Source: Gemmatimonadota bacterium (GTDB lineage: Bacteria; Latescibacterota; UBA2968; UBA8231). From it: a DNA stretch of 33,605 bases. The position numbers and the translations under genes were made by a program. The notes below the pieces were generated by a model. That model saw only the letters and a list, made by a program, of their open reading frames with translations, ran no database searches and had not been told where the DNA came from. Below, in pieces: positions 8,522-23,968 of the stretch; within the stretch, counting starts at the first letter, position 1; every line of letters begins with the position of its first letter. The stretch is taken from the NCBI GenBank assembly GCA_002712305.1, contig PATE01000010.1, positions 1 through 33,605 on the forward strand. The letters are read 5' to 3'.

Positions 8522-8877
8522 TTATTGAATCAGGAAGGGGATACCTTGGTCATCCCAGCCTCGCGAGACGTAGTCCTGCATCGTCAGTGCGAACAGAATC
8601 AGCAACCAGAAGAAGCCTGATCCAGCGAACACCCACATCAACGGCGTATTGTATCGCACGTGCATGAAGAAGAGCACGACGAGGCTCGCCTTGAAGATGG
8701 CAATGGCGAGCGCGACAGGCGTGTTGAGCGGCCCAAGTTCGAGAAAACCAACGGCCACTGTGATCGCCGTGAAGATGAAGAGACACGAAATCACGGAGAA
8801 GTAGACCCGCATGGGGACGATATGGGGCTCGTGCTGCCCGTGCTCGCCTTGATGGCTGTGGTCGGGTGCGTGGGCGC

Positions 8878-8881
<4 letters not shown>
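8522..8881 (-). CDS. ctaF: Cytochrome c oxidase subunit IV (caa3-type small subunit)
   Basis: The 119-aa protein matches bacterial oxidase subunit IV of caa3-type enzymes. It has a His-rich N-terminal tail ([17 protein letters not shown]) and three membrane helices. The central helix ends in the family landmark [20 protein letters not shown] (read in part: [13 protein letters not shown]). The start ATG at 8881 overlaps the TGA of subunit III by 4 nt (ATGA), so the two are translationally coupled. A longer open frame up to 9127 runs through the subunit III gene and is not used. This is the last gene of the 12-gene respiratory operon and ends before the shared terminator. Confidence 0.9.
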
Positions 8882-9534
<653 letters not shown>

Positions 9535-9654
9535 GGACCGTCTCCCACCTCAATCTGTGCGCCTCAAGTCCTGTTGTTGTCGTCACTGTCATCGTAGGGT
9601 CAGGTGTAGTGGTTGGTGATGAGCTTCGAAGCCATCAGGCGATAGTGCCCGTCG

Positions 9655-11310
<1,656 letters not shown>

Positions 11311-11346
11311 TGCGTCATGAACCTTGCTGTGTCGATGCGCCAGTCA

Positions 11347-12285
11347 CTACTTGGCCGCCTCGCTCAAAGACTTGATATAGGTAATCAGCTGTAGCAGGGT
11401 CTCTTCGGAGATCTGCCCCTGGAAAGTCGGCATAATGGGTTGGTATCCGTTGACGATACTGGACGTGGGTCGAAGAATCGACTCACGGATATAAGCCTCG
11501 TCAGCGACGACGACTTCTCCCGACGCCAACTGAACTGGTTCGCCGTAGACACCCGTCAGGGTCGGTCCACGACCGCCCGATTGACTCTTGTGGCAGGTCG
11601 CACAGCCGAGTTGCTCGAAGTGCCGCATCCCTGCTTCGACCATGCTCTCTCCCGCGGCGCCGCCACCGAGCCAGTTCTGATAGTCTTGCTCTTCCATGAC
11701 CACGACACGGCCGATCATCGTCGAATGCTGGGTGCCACAGTATTCCGCGCAAAAGAGGTCGTATTCACCAACCTTCGTCGCCTCGAACCACATTGTATTG
11801 TAGCGACCTGGAACGACGTCGCGCTTGGTGCGGAAGGCTGGTATCGAGAACGCATGGATCACGTCTTCAGACGTCATCGTCAGTCGAATGGGTGTGTTTA
11901 TCGGTACATGCAACTCATTGATTTCGCGCTTGCCTTCCGGGTGTTGCACCTTCCACATCCATTGTTTGCCAACGACATACACGTTGAGTGCGTCTGCTGG
12001 TGCTCGATACATGCGGAAGAACATATCAGCCCCGAGCGTAAACACGCCCATGCAGATGAAGAAGGGGATGATACTCCAGGCGAGTTCCAGTGGTAGAGAG
12101 CCATGGATCGGCTTCGGTCTCTCATCATCTGACTTGCGTCGGTACTTGATGACGAAAAAGATGATGACCGCGACGATGGCCACCGTGAAGAACACGCTGA
12201 TCGCCACCAGCAGGAAATAGAGAAGGTCTATCTGCAGGGCGAAGGTCGAGGCAAGCTCGGGATGTAAGGAAAAGTCCTTGGACAT
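11347..12285 (-). CDS. ctaC: Cytochrome c oxidase subunit II with fused cytochrome c domain
   Basis: The 312-aa subunit has two N-terminal helices (about 20-46 and 68-88) and a periplasmic cupredoxin domain. CuA ligands are H144, C179, E181 (backbone), C183, H187 and M190. A C-terminal mono-haem cytochrome c domain follows, with CATCH at 228-232 and a likely Met ligand at 285 (QPIMPTF). The fusion defines a caa3 oxidase, which takes electrons without a separate soluble cytochrome c at this step. There is no typical signal peptide; the first helix likely serves as anchor. It sits 28 nt after sco, which matches the need for copper loading of CuA. Confidence 0.96.
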   Translation of the reverse strand: MSKDFSLHPELASTFALQIDLLYFLLVAISVFFTVAIVAVIIFFVIKYRRKSDDERPKPIHGSLPLELAWSIIPFFICMGVFTLGADMFFRMYRAPADALNVYVVGKQWMWKVQHPEGKREINELHVPINTPIRLTMTSEDVIHAFSIPAFRTKRDVVPGRYNTMWFEATKVGEYDLFCAEYCGTQHSTMIGRVVVMEEQDYQNWLGGGAAGESMVEAGMRHFEQLGCATCHKSQSGGRGPTLTGVYGEPVQLASGEVVVADEAYIRESILRPTSSIVNGYQPIMPTFQGQISEETLLQLITYIKSLSEAAK

Positions 12286-12313
12286 CTTTTTGGGTCGGTC
12301 CTTATGCCCCCGG

Positions 12314-13162
12314 TTAGTTCAGATGGGGGGCCGGTGGTGATGGATTGGCGTGCGACAGGGCTTGCTGTCGGCGATCACGTCGGATCGTGCTGATGATCAA
12401 ACCGGCAAGGACAGCCACGGTCAGGCCGCCAGCAACGCGCAGAGTGTTCATAATGACGAGACCATACTTGCCCGTCGTCGGGTCATACTGGTAGCAGAGC
12501 AACAGCAATTCGTCGACAGGACTTCCGATCGTGTGCTGCGCCGCCTCCATCAGAGAGAATCGCAGGTCCTTGGGCGAGTATTCGACCCCGTAAAGATAGC
12601 GGGCGATGCGGCCCTCCGGCGTCAGCACCATAATCCCGCTGGCGTGGATGTAATTGTCCGTCTCGGCGTCATACTCGTACTTGAACCCGACCGACTCGGC
12701 GAGTGCATCGATCGAGGCTTGGTCACCCGTGAGAAAGTGCCATCCGCTCGCGGCACCGTCACGACCATAGCCGCCGATGTATTCCCTCTTCTTGCCTGCG
12801 GCCAAAGCCGAGGTCTCACCGGGATCGATACTTACGGTGAGGACGTCGAAATCCTGCCCGATGTTAAAATCGACGACACGCAAGCCTCTCAGAAGTCCAT
12901 TCAGAACCTGCGTGCACAACATAGGGCACTCGTAGTAGGCGAGGGACAGAATGACCGGTCTGTCGTTCACCAGCTGATCCAAGCGAACCATGCTTCCCGT
13001 CTCATCCCGAAAACTCAGTCCGAGAGGAACCTGGGCGTCGAGCTTCTGCTCGATACCAATACCGTCCCCGACCGAATCATCAAGGGGTTGCGCCGTCGCA
13101 GAGAAGGCACATCCCACCAGAAGGCCGCCAGAAAAGAGAAGATGTGATAGGCGTGTCTGCAT
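12314..13162 (-). CDS. SCO1/SenC-family copper chaperone
   Basis: The 282-aa thioredoxin-fold protein delivers copper to CuA of subunit II. It has an N-terminal signal segment (MQTRLSHLLFSGGLLVGCAF), the copper motif CxxxC (YECPMLC, about residues 79-83), and the third ligand His at about 173 (YIHASGIMVLTPEG). Unlike usual SCO proteins, it also has a C-terminal transmembrane helix (VAGGLTVAVLAGLIIST) and a short basic tail, so it is anchored at the C-terminus. I use ATG 13162, preceded by GAAAG. GTG 13174, overlapping the upstream stop, would add four residues. Confidence 0.9.
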   Translation of the reverse strand: MQTRLSHLLFSGGLLVGCAFSATAQPLDDSVGDGIGIEQKLDAQVPLGLSFRDETGSMVRLDQLVNDRPVILSLAYYECPMLCTQVLNGLLRGLRVVDFNIGQDFDVLTVSIDPGETSALAAGKKREYIGGYGRDGAASGWHFLTGDQASIDALAESVGFKYEYDAETDNYIHASGIMVLTPEGRIARYLYGVEYSPKDLRFSLMEAAQHTIGSPVDELLLLCYQYDPTTGKYGLVIMNTLRVAGGLTVAVLAGLIISTIRRDRRQQALSHANPSPPAPHLN

Positions 13163-13173
13163 CGCTTTCGGCA

Positions 13174-13575
13174 CTATTGGCTAGCCGCTCCCGTTCCCGT
13201 TTTCACGGGGAGTCCTCTTTCGGCCAGCAGATCCATAGCACGATCGACGGGGATCGTAGCGATTCCCGCCTCTGCATCGAGCGTGTAGTTGTTCAGTGCA
13301 GCGTCCTCCACGGCCTTTTGTGCCAGACGCACCCGCGGTGTATCAATCTCAAGCAGGGGCTCAGACATCGTCTCAACACGCGTCGCGGTGAGGGGATGGG
13401 GCTCGCCCTGCAGCAGAGGCTGATAGTACTGGAGGACCTTGAACAGTACGACAATGCCGACGAAGGACACGATGACTAGAACCGCCATCGCAATGCCAAT
13501 CTTTGCCAGAGGACCTGCTGGCGCATCGCTAACTTCATGACCTGCCTCGATGGAGGCCGTGGACTGCTCAGCCAT
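13174..13575 (-). CDS. Small single-helix protein of the act-cox operon, possible extra ACIII/oxidase subunit
   Basis: The 133-aa protein has one membrane helix (about residues 23-48, IGIAMAVLVIVSFVGIVVLF) and a soluble tail of about 85 residues. The tail holds LNNYTLDAEAGIATIPVDRA then MDLLAERGLP, a pattern I associate with small proteins beside SCO and oxidase genes in other phyla. Some alternative complex III preparations contain a small extra one-helix subunit (ActG). Position after actF fits that, but homology is not shown. It overlaps actF by 8 nt and nearly touches sco, so it belongs to the operon. ATG 13575 is the start; the longer open frame to 13764 lies inside actF. Confidence 0.8.
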   Translation of the reverse strand: MAEQSTASIEAGHEVSDAPAGPLAKIGIAMAVLVIVSFVGIVVLFKVLQYYQPLLQGEPHPLTATRVETMSEPLLEIDTPRVRLAQKAVEDAALNNYTLDAEAGIATIPVDRAMDLLAERGLPVKTGTGAASQ

Positions 13576-14806
13576 GGTGTCCATGCTCCTGTGCCTCGGC
13601 GGCAAGTGCGCCATAGTCGAACCTGGGATCGTTGCTTGGTACCAAGGGCCGCTTCTTGAGCTGGCCAAAGAAGAAAAAGACCCAAATGCCACCCAGACCG
13701 ATGGGTGCTGCCAGGTCGAGCCAGTGCGGGGTGAGTGCCACCGACTGCAGCACGCCTCCATCATGATCGCGGAAGGCGGGTGCGGTAATCCAGTAGAGGT
13801 CGACGAGTCGCATGAACATCAGCCCCGAAGCGACGACGATCAGAATTCGAAGGTGGGACTTCACGCGACTGGAAAGCAGTAGCAGGAAGGGAACGGCGAA
13901 ATGGAAGCCGATCAATGCGTACCCCAGATACAGCCAGCCGCCCTGAAGACGCGTGTAGTACCAGGTGATCTCTTCAGGCAGATTGCCTGACCAGATGATC
14001 AAGAGTTGTGAGAAGGACGTATAGGCCCACAGCATCACGAATCCGAGCATCATCGTACCCAGGTCGCGAAGCCGTTCATTTGTCAGCAAGACATCGAGAG
14101 GCTGATGTTTCGACAGAGGCACGCCCACAAGGGTCATGAAGGCCCAGGTCATCAACGCCATACCCAGGATGTAGATGGCGCAGAAGATGGTCGAGAACCA
14201 GTGCGGCTCCAGCGACATGAGCCAATCTGTTCCGGCAAAGGTCCCCAGCAGCGAAAGCAATACAATGCCGGGGCCCGACAAGATTTGCATCCTGCGCGTG
14301 GGCCAGGTTTCCTGTGTTTGATCCTGCTGAACCGACCAGCGAGTCAACAACATCGCCATCGCGGTCCAGATGGCGAAGTAGGCCACATAACGAATGATGA
14401 AGAACGTGCTGTTGAGATAGGGGAGCTTGTGGGTCAGCACCTCGTCGTTGGCCACTGCCTCGGTGTGCGTCCAGGGGAACAGGTCGTGCATCCCTGCGAG
14501 GATGGGCAGTCCCAGAATGAACATCACGGGCATCGTCGAGGCGCCGGCCTCCAACATGCGGCGGATGGCGAATCCCCATCGGCCGCCACCCAGATGGTGA
14601 ATCATCAACACGCCCAGGCATCCCACCGGCATGCAAACCCAGTAGGTAAATCCGAGCAGGTAGGACTCGAAGAACTGTTGATGATCGGTGAGATAGCCGA
14701 ACACGGTGGCGGCGATGCCGATCAGGCCGATGGCGAGTGCACGACGACGGTAGCCGTCGAATCGGGGCGCCAGGGCCTCGCTATGACGTTGGATCTCCTC
14801 GATCAT
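13568..14806 (-). CDS. actF: Alternative complex III subunit ActF (NrfD-like membrane subunit)
   Basis: The 412-aa integral membrane protein has about ten helices and is the second NrfD/PsrC-like subunit of alternative complex III. It resembles ActC in outline and packs beside it. Landmarks are the N-terminal cytoplasmic FDGYRRRALAIGL, YWVCMPVGCLGVLMIHHLGG, GTDWLMSLEPHWFSTIF, LLIIWSGNLPEEITWYYTR and a C-terminal DPRFDYGALAAEAQEHGHHG tail. The enzyme oxidises menaquinol or another quinol and reduces a c-type cytochrome. In known structures the quinol site is in ActC. ActF's role in proton movement is proposed, not proven. It overlaps actE by 4 nt (ATGA). Confidence 0.9.
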   Translation of the reverse strand: MIEEIQRHSEALAPRFDGYRRRALAIGLIGIAATVFGYLTDHQQFFESYLLGFTYWVCMPVGCLGVLMIHHLGGGRWGFAIRRMLEAGASTMPVMFILGLPILAGMHDLFPWTHTEAVANDEVLTHKLPYLNSTFFIIRYVAYFAIWTAMAMLLTRWSVQQDQTQETWPTRRMQILSGPGIVLLSLLGTFAGTDWLMSLEPHWFSTIFCAIYILGMALMTWAFMTLVGVPLSKHQPLDVLLTNERLRDLGTMMLGFVMLWAYTSFSQLLIIWSGNLPEEITWYYTRLQGGWLYLGYALIGFHFAVPFLLLLSSRVKSHLRILIVVASGLMFMRLVDLYWITAPAFRDHDGGVLQSVALTPHWLDLAAPIGLGGIWVFFFFGQLKKRPLVPSNDPRFDYGALAAEAQEHGHHG

Positions 14807-15414
14807 TGGAGCTGTCTCTGGTCCTCAGCGGGCAACTCGTCGTAGGCCGCTTCTTGGCTGAACTGCAGGGCGCGGATGTAGGCGGCGACGGCCCAACGGT
14901 CATTGACCGGAATCCGCGATGCGTAGCTGAACATCGACCCGAAGCCGTTGGTGATGACGTCGAAGTAATACCCAATCGCGGCGTTTCGGAGACGATCTTG
15001 ATGGAGCGACGGCGGCTGCTTCAGACCCCGCTGCACGACGATGCCGTTTCCACTTCCTGTTCGGTCGTGGCAAGGGGTACAGTAGATGTTGTACCGCTGT
15101 TGGCCCCGTTCTAGAAGAGCACGATTGAATTCGATCGAAGGCGGTAGGGTGGTTGCCAACTCACCACTCACCTTGCCCTCATACAGATGCGTGTCGAGTC
15201 GCAATCCACCTCGGGCGACGGTACCTTCGATCGGCGCCCGTGACGTCAGACCATCCTTGAAAAATGTGGTCGCCTCGTGCGCCTCGTATTTCTCCTGGTC
15301 ATACATCCGCTGTCGGAGATCGCAACCGGCTGCAGATAGAACCGTGGCGAGTGCCACAACGGTCACGATGACCCGGTTTGTCACACGGCTGGACTGTCGT
15401 ACGATTTGCGTCAT
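14803..15414 (-). CDS. actE: Alternative complex III subunit ActE, mono-haem cytochrome c lipoprotein
   Basis: The 203-aa protein is exported and lipid-anchored. Its signal segment ends in the lipobox LSAAGC (Cys about residue 31). One haem motif CxxCH is seen (YCTPCH), within RGQQRYNIYCTPCHDRTGSG, as in ActE. The family-typical sequence before it is TLPPSIEFNRALLERG, and after it GYYFDVITNGFGSMFSYASR with a probable Met ligand. It likely passes electrons from the ActA haems to the terminal oxidase. ATG 15414 lies 1 nt from the actD stop. The longer frame to 15537 lies inside actD and lacks family similarity. Confidence 0.92.
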   Translation of the reverse strand: MTQIVRQSSRVTNRVIVTVVALATVLSAAGCDLRQRMYDQEKYEAHEATTFFKDGLTSRAPIEGTVARGGLRLDTHLYEGKVSGELATTLPPSIEFNRALLERGQQRYNIYCTPCHDRTGSGNGIVVQRGLKQPPSLHQDRLRNAAIGYYFDVITNGFGSMFSYASRIPVNDRWAVAAYIRALQFSQEAAYDELPAEDQRQLQ

Positions 15415-15415
15415 G

Positions 15416-15964
15416 TCAGGCTTCGACCTCGGACACTTTGACAGGCCCCAAGCTCTGCAGGAAGGACCTCGTTCCCTCTGTCTCATACTGAGGATCTGTC
15501 GATTCCACACAGAGAAAGAAACGGTCTTGGCTCGCACGCTCGAACTCAGGCACGTTGAAGACCGGATGATAAGGCTGGGGCAGGCGATTGAGCACGATCA
15601 GCGCAACCACTGTTCCCACTGCGGCGAAAAGAATCGTGGTCTCGAAGGTCACCGGGATGAACATGGGGCCACTGAAGTGAGGTCGGCCACCGATGTTGAT
15701 CGGATACTCGATCATGTGAACCCAGTATTGAAGGGCGAATCCGGCGAGCCCACCGATGACGCCACAGATGAAACTGATGACGGCAATATTGGTCTGCGGA
15801 AATCCGATCGCCGCACCCAAACCGTGTACCGGAAGCGGCGAATAGGCATCGAGTCGCCGGTAGCCCTCGCCGTACGTCTTCTGCGCGGCGGCGAGCAGTT
15901 CGTCGGGTGTCTCGAATTCGGCCATCAGGCCGTGAGCCCCATTCCCTGTAGAGGTGTCGTTCAT
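15416..15964 (-). CDS. actD: Alternative complex III subunit ActD (DUF3341)
   Basis: The 182-aa protein is the DUF3341 subunit. A cytoplasmic N-terminal domain (LMAEFETPDELLAAAQK... YRRLDAYSPLPVHGL) precedes two helices (AVISFICGVIGGLAGFALQY and TILFAAVGTVVALIVLNRLP). A C-terminal cytoplasmic part follows (PVFNVPEFERASQDRFFLCV). It holds the membrane core of the complex together and carries no cofactor. The start ATG 15964 lies 8 nt after the actC stop; the longer frame to 16126 overlaps actC and is rejected. Confidence 0.92.
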   Translation of the reverse strand: MNDTSTGNGAHGLMAEFETPDELLAAAQKTYGEGYRRLDAYSPLPVHGLGAAIGFPQTNIAVISFICGVIGGLAGFALQYWVHMIEYPINIGGRPHFSGPMFIPVTFETTILFAAVGTVVALIVLNRLPQPYHPVFNVPEFERASQDRFFLCVESTDPQYETEGTRSFLQSLGPVKVSEVEA

Positions 15965-15972
15965 ACGATCTC

Positions 15973-17349
<1,377 letters not shown>

Positions 17350-17449
17350 AGTCGTCTTTTATAGCTCTCGGTGGTTGGTATTGACGGGGTGTTTCCACAC
17401 GCCGCGGCTCAATCTTGGTGCTCGACAATGCCTAAACGGTGGTACGTCA

Positions 17450-20599
<3,150 letters not shown>

Positions 20600-20604
20600 G
20601 TCTG

Positions 20605-21261
20605 TCAAAGGTGGCAAACCGAGCAATCAGTGAGCTGCGACACGCGTACGTCGTATTCCTCGACCAGTTGAAGACCCTGGGCCTCCTGGTCTGCCGGAGG
20701 TGTCCAATGCACGTCGAACACGCGTTCCCGGGGACGGATGTGCTTTTCTGGATTACGATGGCAATCCAGGCACCATTCCATATTCAGGGCGTTTTCAACC
20801 CAGACGAGGGGCATCTCGTTGATCGCACCGTGACAGCTGGTGCATCCGATCCCTTTGGCGATATGGATATTGTGCCGGAAATAGACAAAATCGGGCAGGT
20901 CGTGAACCCGGTTCCACTGGAGGGGCTTCTCGTCTCGCCACGCAGTGCGAATGGGCTCGAGATTCGGTGCCTCGGTCCAGATGAGCGAATGACATGTCAT
21001 ACAGGTCTCGACGGGGGGAATACCCGCAAAGGCAGACTCCTCGACCGAGGTATGACAATATCGGCAGTCGATCCCGATGGCCTCGACGTGATGCTTGTGG
21101 CTGAAGGGCACTGGTTGGTCAATCGCAACACCAACTTCACTGACATAGTCGATACGATTGATGTTCAGAAGTATGCTGAACAGCAGCCCCGTCACGCCGA
21201 TGACGGCAATGATGGAGAACCGTGCAAGCCAATTGCTACTGCGATGAAAAACCTGCGCCAT
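20605..21261 (-). CDS. actA: Alternative complex III subunit ActA, pentahaem cytochrome c
   Basis: The 218-aa protein has an N-terminal membrane anchor (about 12-33) and five CxxCH haem motifs: CRYCH (66-70), CMTCH (87-91), CTSCH (140-144), CLDCH (164-168) and CSVCH (213-217). The family piece VPFSHKHHVEAIGIDCRYCH opens the haem domain. Additional His residues (HKHH, RHNIH, KHI) offer the sixth ligands. It is periplasmic and receives electrons from the ActB clusters. It is the first gene of the respiratory operon, with a leader of about 185 nt from the proposed promoter. Confidence 0.95.
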   Translation of the reverse strand: MAQVFHRSSNWLARFSIIAVIGVTGLLFSILLNINRIDYVSEVGVAIDQPVPFSHKHHVEAIGIDCRYCHTSVEESAFAGIPPVETCMTCHSLIWTEAPNLEPIRTAWRDEKPLQWNRVHDLPDFVYFRHNIHIAKGIGCTSCHGAINEMPLVWVENALNMEWCLDCHRNPEKHIRPRERVFDVHWTPPADQEAQGLQLVEEYDVRVSQLTDCSVCHL

Positions 21262-21446
21262 CTACGCACACACTCACGGATGGTCACGTCCTTCGGTGGG
21301 ACACCTCAGGACCGTGGTCGCCTCATTCCAGGCGGTGGTCAGGTCTGTCGTTCGAAGGGAGGAAACCTGCGATAGGGGGAGGGGCGGAACGTCCCGGTCA
21401 CATCGTGAACCGCCCTGAGCAGGCCTCTCAGCAAATCAGGTCAAAA

Positions 21447-21475
21447 AAAGTAGGAGGGTGGTTGAGGGAAGTCAA
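21447..21475 (-). promoter_or_regulatory. Candidate sigma-70 promoter of the act-cox operon
   Basis: On the minus strand, TTGACT (21475-21470) is followed after 17 nt by TACTTT (21452-21447). The -35 fits well, but the -10 is weak. It would give a 5' leader of roughly 180 nt before actA. The surrounding gene-free stretch 21262-21565 otherwise holds an A-rich tract (nine A at about 21496-21504) and no open frame that I can support. Confidence 0.35.
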
Positions 21476-21565
21476 TACGAGAAAATGACTGTTGTAAAAA
21501 AAAAGAAACTGAAGTCCGATCTAAAGGTCACAGAACACAAAGTCAGTCCTCGCATCTTCGGTTTC

Positions 21566-21594
21566 TTGACCCTGTCTGGGCCGCCTTCTATCAT
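21566..21594 (+). promoter_or_regulatory. Promoter of tRNA-Arg
   Basis: TTGACC (21566-21571), a 17-nt spacer and TATCAT (21589-21594) form a near-consensus sigma-70 promoter (five of six at each box). It would start transcription near 21601, 70 nt before the tRNA. Confidence 0.65.
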
Positions 21595-21670
21595 TCAATC
21601 TTCTCTCGATTTCTGCCGATACTGGGTAACAGGGGCATCATGGCCCCGACCCACGCCGAGCCCCACATTT

Positions 21671-21747
21671 GCCCCCGTAGCTCAGTCGGATAGAGCAACA
21701 GATTCCTAATCTGTGGGTCGCAGGTTCAAGTCCTGTCGGGGGTACCA
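21671..21747 (+). tRNA. tRNA-Arg (anticodon CCT)
   Basis: A 77-nt cloverleaf with encoded CCA. The acceptor arm is GCCCCCG with CGGGGGT (G1-T72 wobble). The D arm is GCTC/GAGC, the anticodon stem ACAGA/TCTGT carries loop TTCCTAA with anticodon CCT at 21705-21707, and the T arm is GCAGG/CCTGT around TTCAAGT. It reads the rare arginine codon AGG. I see no convincing terminator before the pentapeptide pseudogene. Confidence 0.95.
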
Positions 21748-21863
21748 ACTTGGGTCAGTCGATATCGGGTGGTCCCTTAGTTATTGTTAGACAATTAGTT
21801 AACGTCTATGTCCGAACGACGACTCCATAGCTTTTTGCGCGCTGTGGGGAGAGGGCCCACGAG

Positions 21864-22506
21864 GTGACCGAGGCCGAACAACCGCCTGTCGATCCTGAGT
21901 TTCAGCAGAGCACTCCGGCTCCCGTCATCGTTCCGACAGAGGAGGTGGAGGAGTGTCTCCGCCTGCATCGAGAGCGGGTTGAATCGAAGGGCAAGGAAGG
22001 GGAACGAGTCTCGTTCTATCGCGCCGTGCTGACCGATGCCTATCTGCAGGGCGCCGATCTTCGAGGTGCAGATTGTCAGCCAGGCCATCCTGCAAGGCGC
22101 CGAACTGAAGAACGCGAATCTGTTCAAGGCCAACTTCTCCGAAGTTAATCTCAAGGGCGCCAGTCTGCAGCGGGCGAAGTTGCGCGAAGCGAATTTCACC
22201 GGTGCTCATCTGATATAGGCCAGTCTTCAGGAAGCAGATCTACGGGAAGCCATTCTGCAGCGCGCCGACCTGTGTGATGCCGATCTGCGAGAGGCGAATC
22301 TACAGATGGCGCAGGTGCAAGACGCGAAGATGGCTGGTGCCGAGTTGGACGGGGCCATGCTGGAGAAAGCGGACTTTCTCGATGCCCTCGGTCTGACGGC
22401 TGATCAGGTTCAAGGGGCTGTCATCGACGCACGCACTCGGTGGCCCACCTCTCTGAGAGATGAGGTCCGGTTCGAATCAGAAGGTGAAACAGTCTCCGCG
22501 GACTGA
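21864..22506 (+). pseudogene. Pentapeptide-repeat protein gene broken by a frameshift and a nonsense codon
   Basis: The reading starts at GTG 21864 (after GGGGAGAGGG) with an acidic N-terminal segment and enters repeats at AYLQGADLRGAD. There the frame breaks: TGTC at 22074-22077 occupies one codon's place. After a shift of one base the repeats resume as SQAILQGAELKNANLFKANF, continuing to GAHLI. TAG at 22216-22218 then interrupts the frame, after which repeats continue without a break (ASLQEADLREAILQRADLCD and on) to TGA 22504-22506. The A(D/N)LxX pattern marks a right-handed beta-helix, as in Qnr/MfpA-type proteins and many of unknown role. The full protein would be about 213 aa. Two separate lesions favour a true pseudogene over one sequencing error. 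Confidence 0.85.
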
Positions 22507-22518
22507 CTCCGCAGGATG

Positions 22519-23787
22519 CTAGCTCTTCAGGGAGACCAACCCCTCTTCGCCCTCACTTCGAGCGATTACAGCGGCACCGCAACTGTCGCTCCAGACGTTG
22601 ACGGTCGTGCGGCACATGTCCAGCACGCGATCGACGGCAAGGATCAGCCCCACGCCTTCCAGGGGGAGCCCAACGGCTGTCAGGATGACGGAGATCATCA
22701 CCAACCCGGCCATGGGAATCCCCGCCGCACCGATGGAGGCCAGCAACGCCGTAACAACCACCAGGCCCTGCTGCAGGATGGTCAGTTCCACCCCGTACGC
22801 TTGAGCGATGAACAAGGCTGCCACACACTCATACAGTGCGGTGCCATCCATATTGACGGTCGCCCCGAGGGGGGCGACAAAGCTGGTCACCCGATTGGAC
22901 ACGCCCGCACGATTCTCTAGCGAGTCGAGGGTCAGCGGCAGCGTGGCCGATGAAGATGAGGTCGAGAAGGCTGTGAGCAACGCTGGAGACATGGCCTTGG
23001 CGTGCAGGATTGGGTGTAGCTGCCCAACGCTACGCAGCAGCAATGGCAGGGTGACGCCGGCATGGATGAGCAATCCAAGGAAGACAGTCAGGGCATACAA
23101 GCCCAGTCCGGCGAATACGTCGAGCCCTGTGCGCGCCACCGTCCTGCCTACGAGGGCGAAGATGCCGAGGGGGGCAAAGGCCAGGATGAAGTGGGTTACC
23201 TTCATCATGACGGCAAAAGAGCTCGAGAAGAACGCTTCCAGTGGTTCGCGCTGGGCTTCAGGCAATCGAGTGATAAACGTGCCGAACAGCAGAGCGAAGA
23301 CGATGATCTGCAGCATGTTCCCTTCTGCCATGGCGGCGATGGGATTGCTTGGCACCAGATCTAGCAGAAGTCGCACCAAGGCAGACCAGGGCGAATCGCC
23401 GAAACGATCCATGGATGACGCGAGCCGATCCGGCTGATCGGCCAGACCGAGGTCGACGCCAACGCCAGGTTGGGTCAGATTTACCAGGACCAGGCCGGTG
23501 ACGATGGCCAGCAGACTGCTCATGGTATAGTAGATGAGGGTTTTGCCACCGAGGCGTCCCACCCCGTCGCCGCCACCGAGTCCAGCGACACCGCAGATGA
23601 TGGAAGTCATGATCAGGGGCACGATGACCATGCGTAGACCTTTGAGAAAAAGGTCACCCATGAAGTCGACGGATGTTACCACATCCGGAATCAGGAGGCC
23701 GGCGCCGGCGCCGAGAATCAGGGCAGCCAGGATTTGCCAATGCAGCGCCAGCCGAAAGATAGATCTGGACATGGTTTGCTCGCTCAA
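22519..23787 (-). CDS. DAACS-family dicarboxylate/amino acid:cation symporter
   Basis: The 422-aa inner-membrane carrier belongs to the glutamate-transporter-homolog family (GltP/GltT/DctA). It takes up acidic amino acids or C4-dicarboxylates with Na+ or H+. Visible are the serine-rich HP1 tip (FSTSSSSATLPLTL), the TM7 sodium motif NMDGTALY, HP2 (SIGAAGIPMAG) and TM8 (DRVLDMCRTTVNVWSD), which holds the substrate-binding Asp, Arg and Asn. The Arg in TM8 (MCRTTVN) fits acidic amino acids or dicarboxylates. It converges on the pentapeptide pseudogene with a 12-nt gap and diverges from cysS. Confidence 0.93.
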   Translation of the reverse strand: MSEQTMSRSIFRLALHWQILAALILGAGAGLLIPDVVTSVDFMGDLFLKGLRMVIVPLIMTSIICGVAGLGGGDGVGRLGGKTLIYYTMSSLLAIVTGLVLVNLTQPGVGVDLGLADQPDRLASSMDRFGDSPWSALVRLLLDLVPSNPIAAMAEGNMLQIIVFALLFGTFITRLPEAQREPLEAFFSSSFAVMMKVTHFILAFAPLGIFALVGRTVARTGLDVFAGLGLYALTVFLGLLIHAGVTLPLLLRSVGQLHPILHAKAMSPALLTAFSTSSSSATLPLTLDSLENRAGVSNRVTSFVAPLGATVNMDGTALYECVAALFIAQAYGVELTILQQGLVVVTALLASIGAAGIPMAGLVMISVILTAVGLPLEGVGLILAVDRVLDMCRTTVNVWSDSCGAAVIARSEGEEGLVSLKS

Positions 23788-23968
23788 CCAGAGTCAATGT
23801 TATGGAGTCAGTGGCGAAGCTAAGCGGCTGGCTCCCACGTGGGCAAATGGTTGGCGGCCCAACACATGCCACGATGCCGAGAACCGCACGAACCCGATCT
23901 CGATACGAGCAGTTCCGACACGACCTTCCAGCAGTCCAAGACCGGCTACCAGAAGTGACGAGGAGAGG

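Noticed and set aside
22516-22920. 134-codon plus-strand frame after the pentapeptide pseudogene
   Set aside because: It lies fully antisense to the C-terminal part of the symporter and has no recognisable composition or ribosome site.
23534-23968. Upstream open frame in phase with cysS
   Set aside because: It is the shadow of the symporter gene, rich in Pro, Arg and Thr. AGGAGAGG at 23961-23968 marks the true start.
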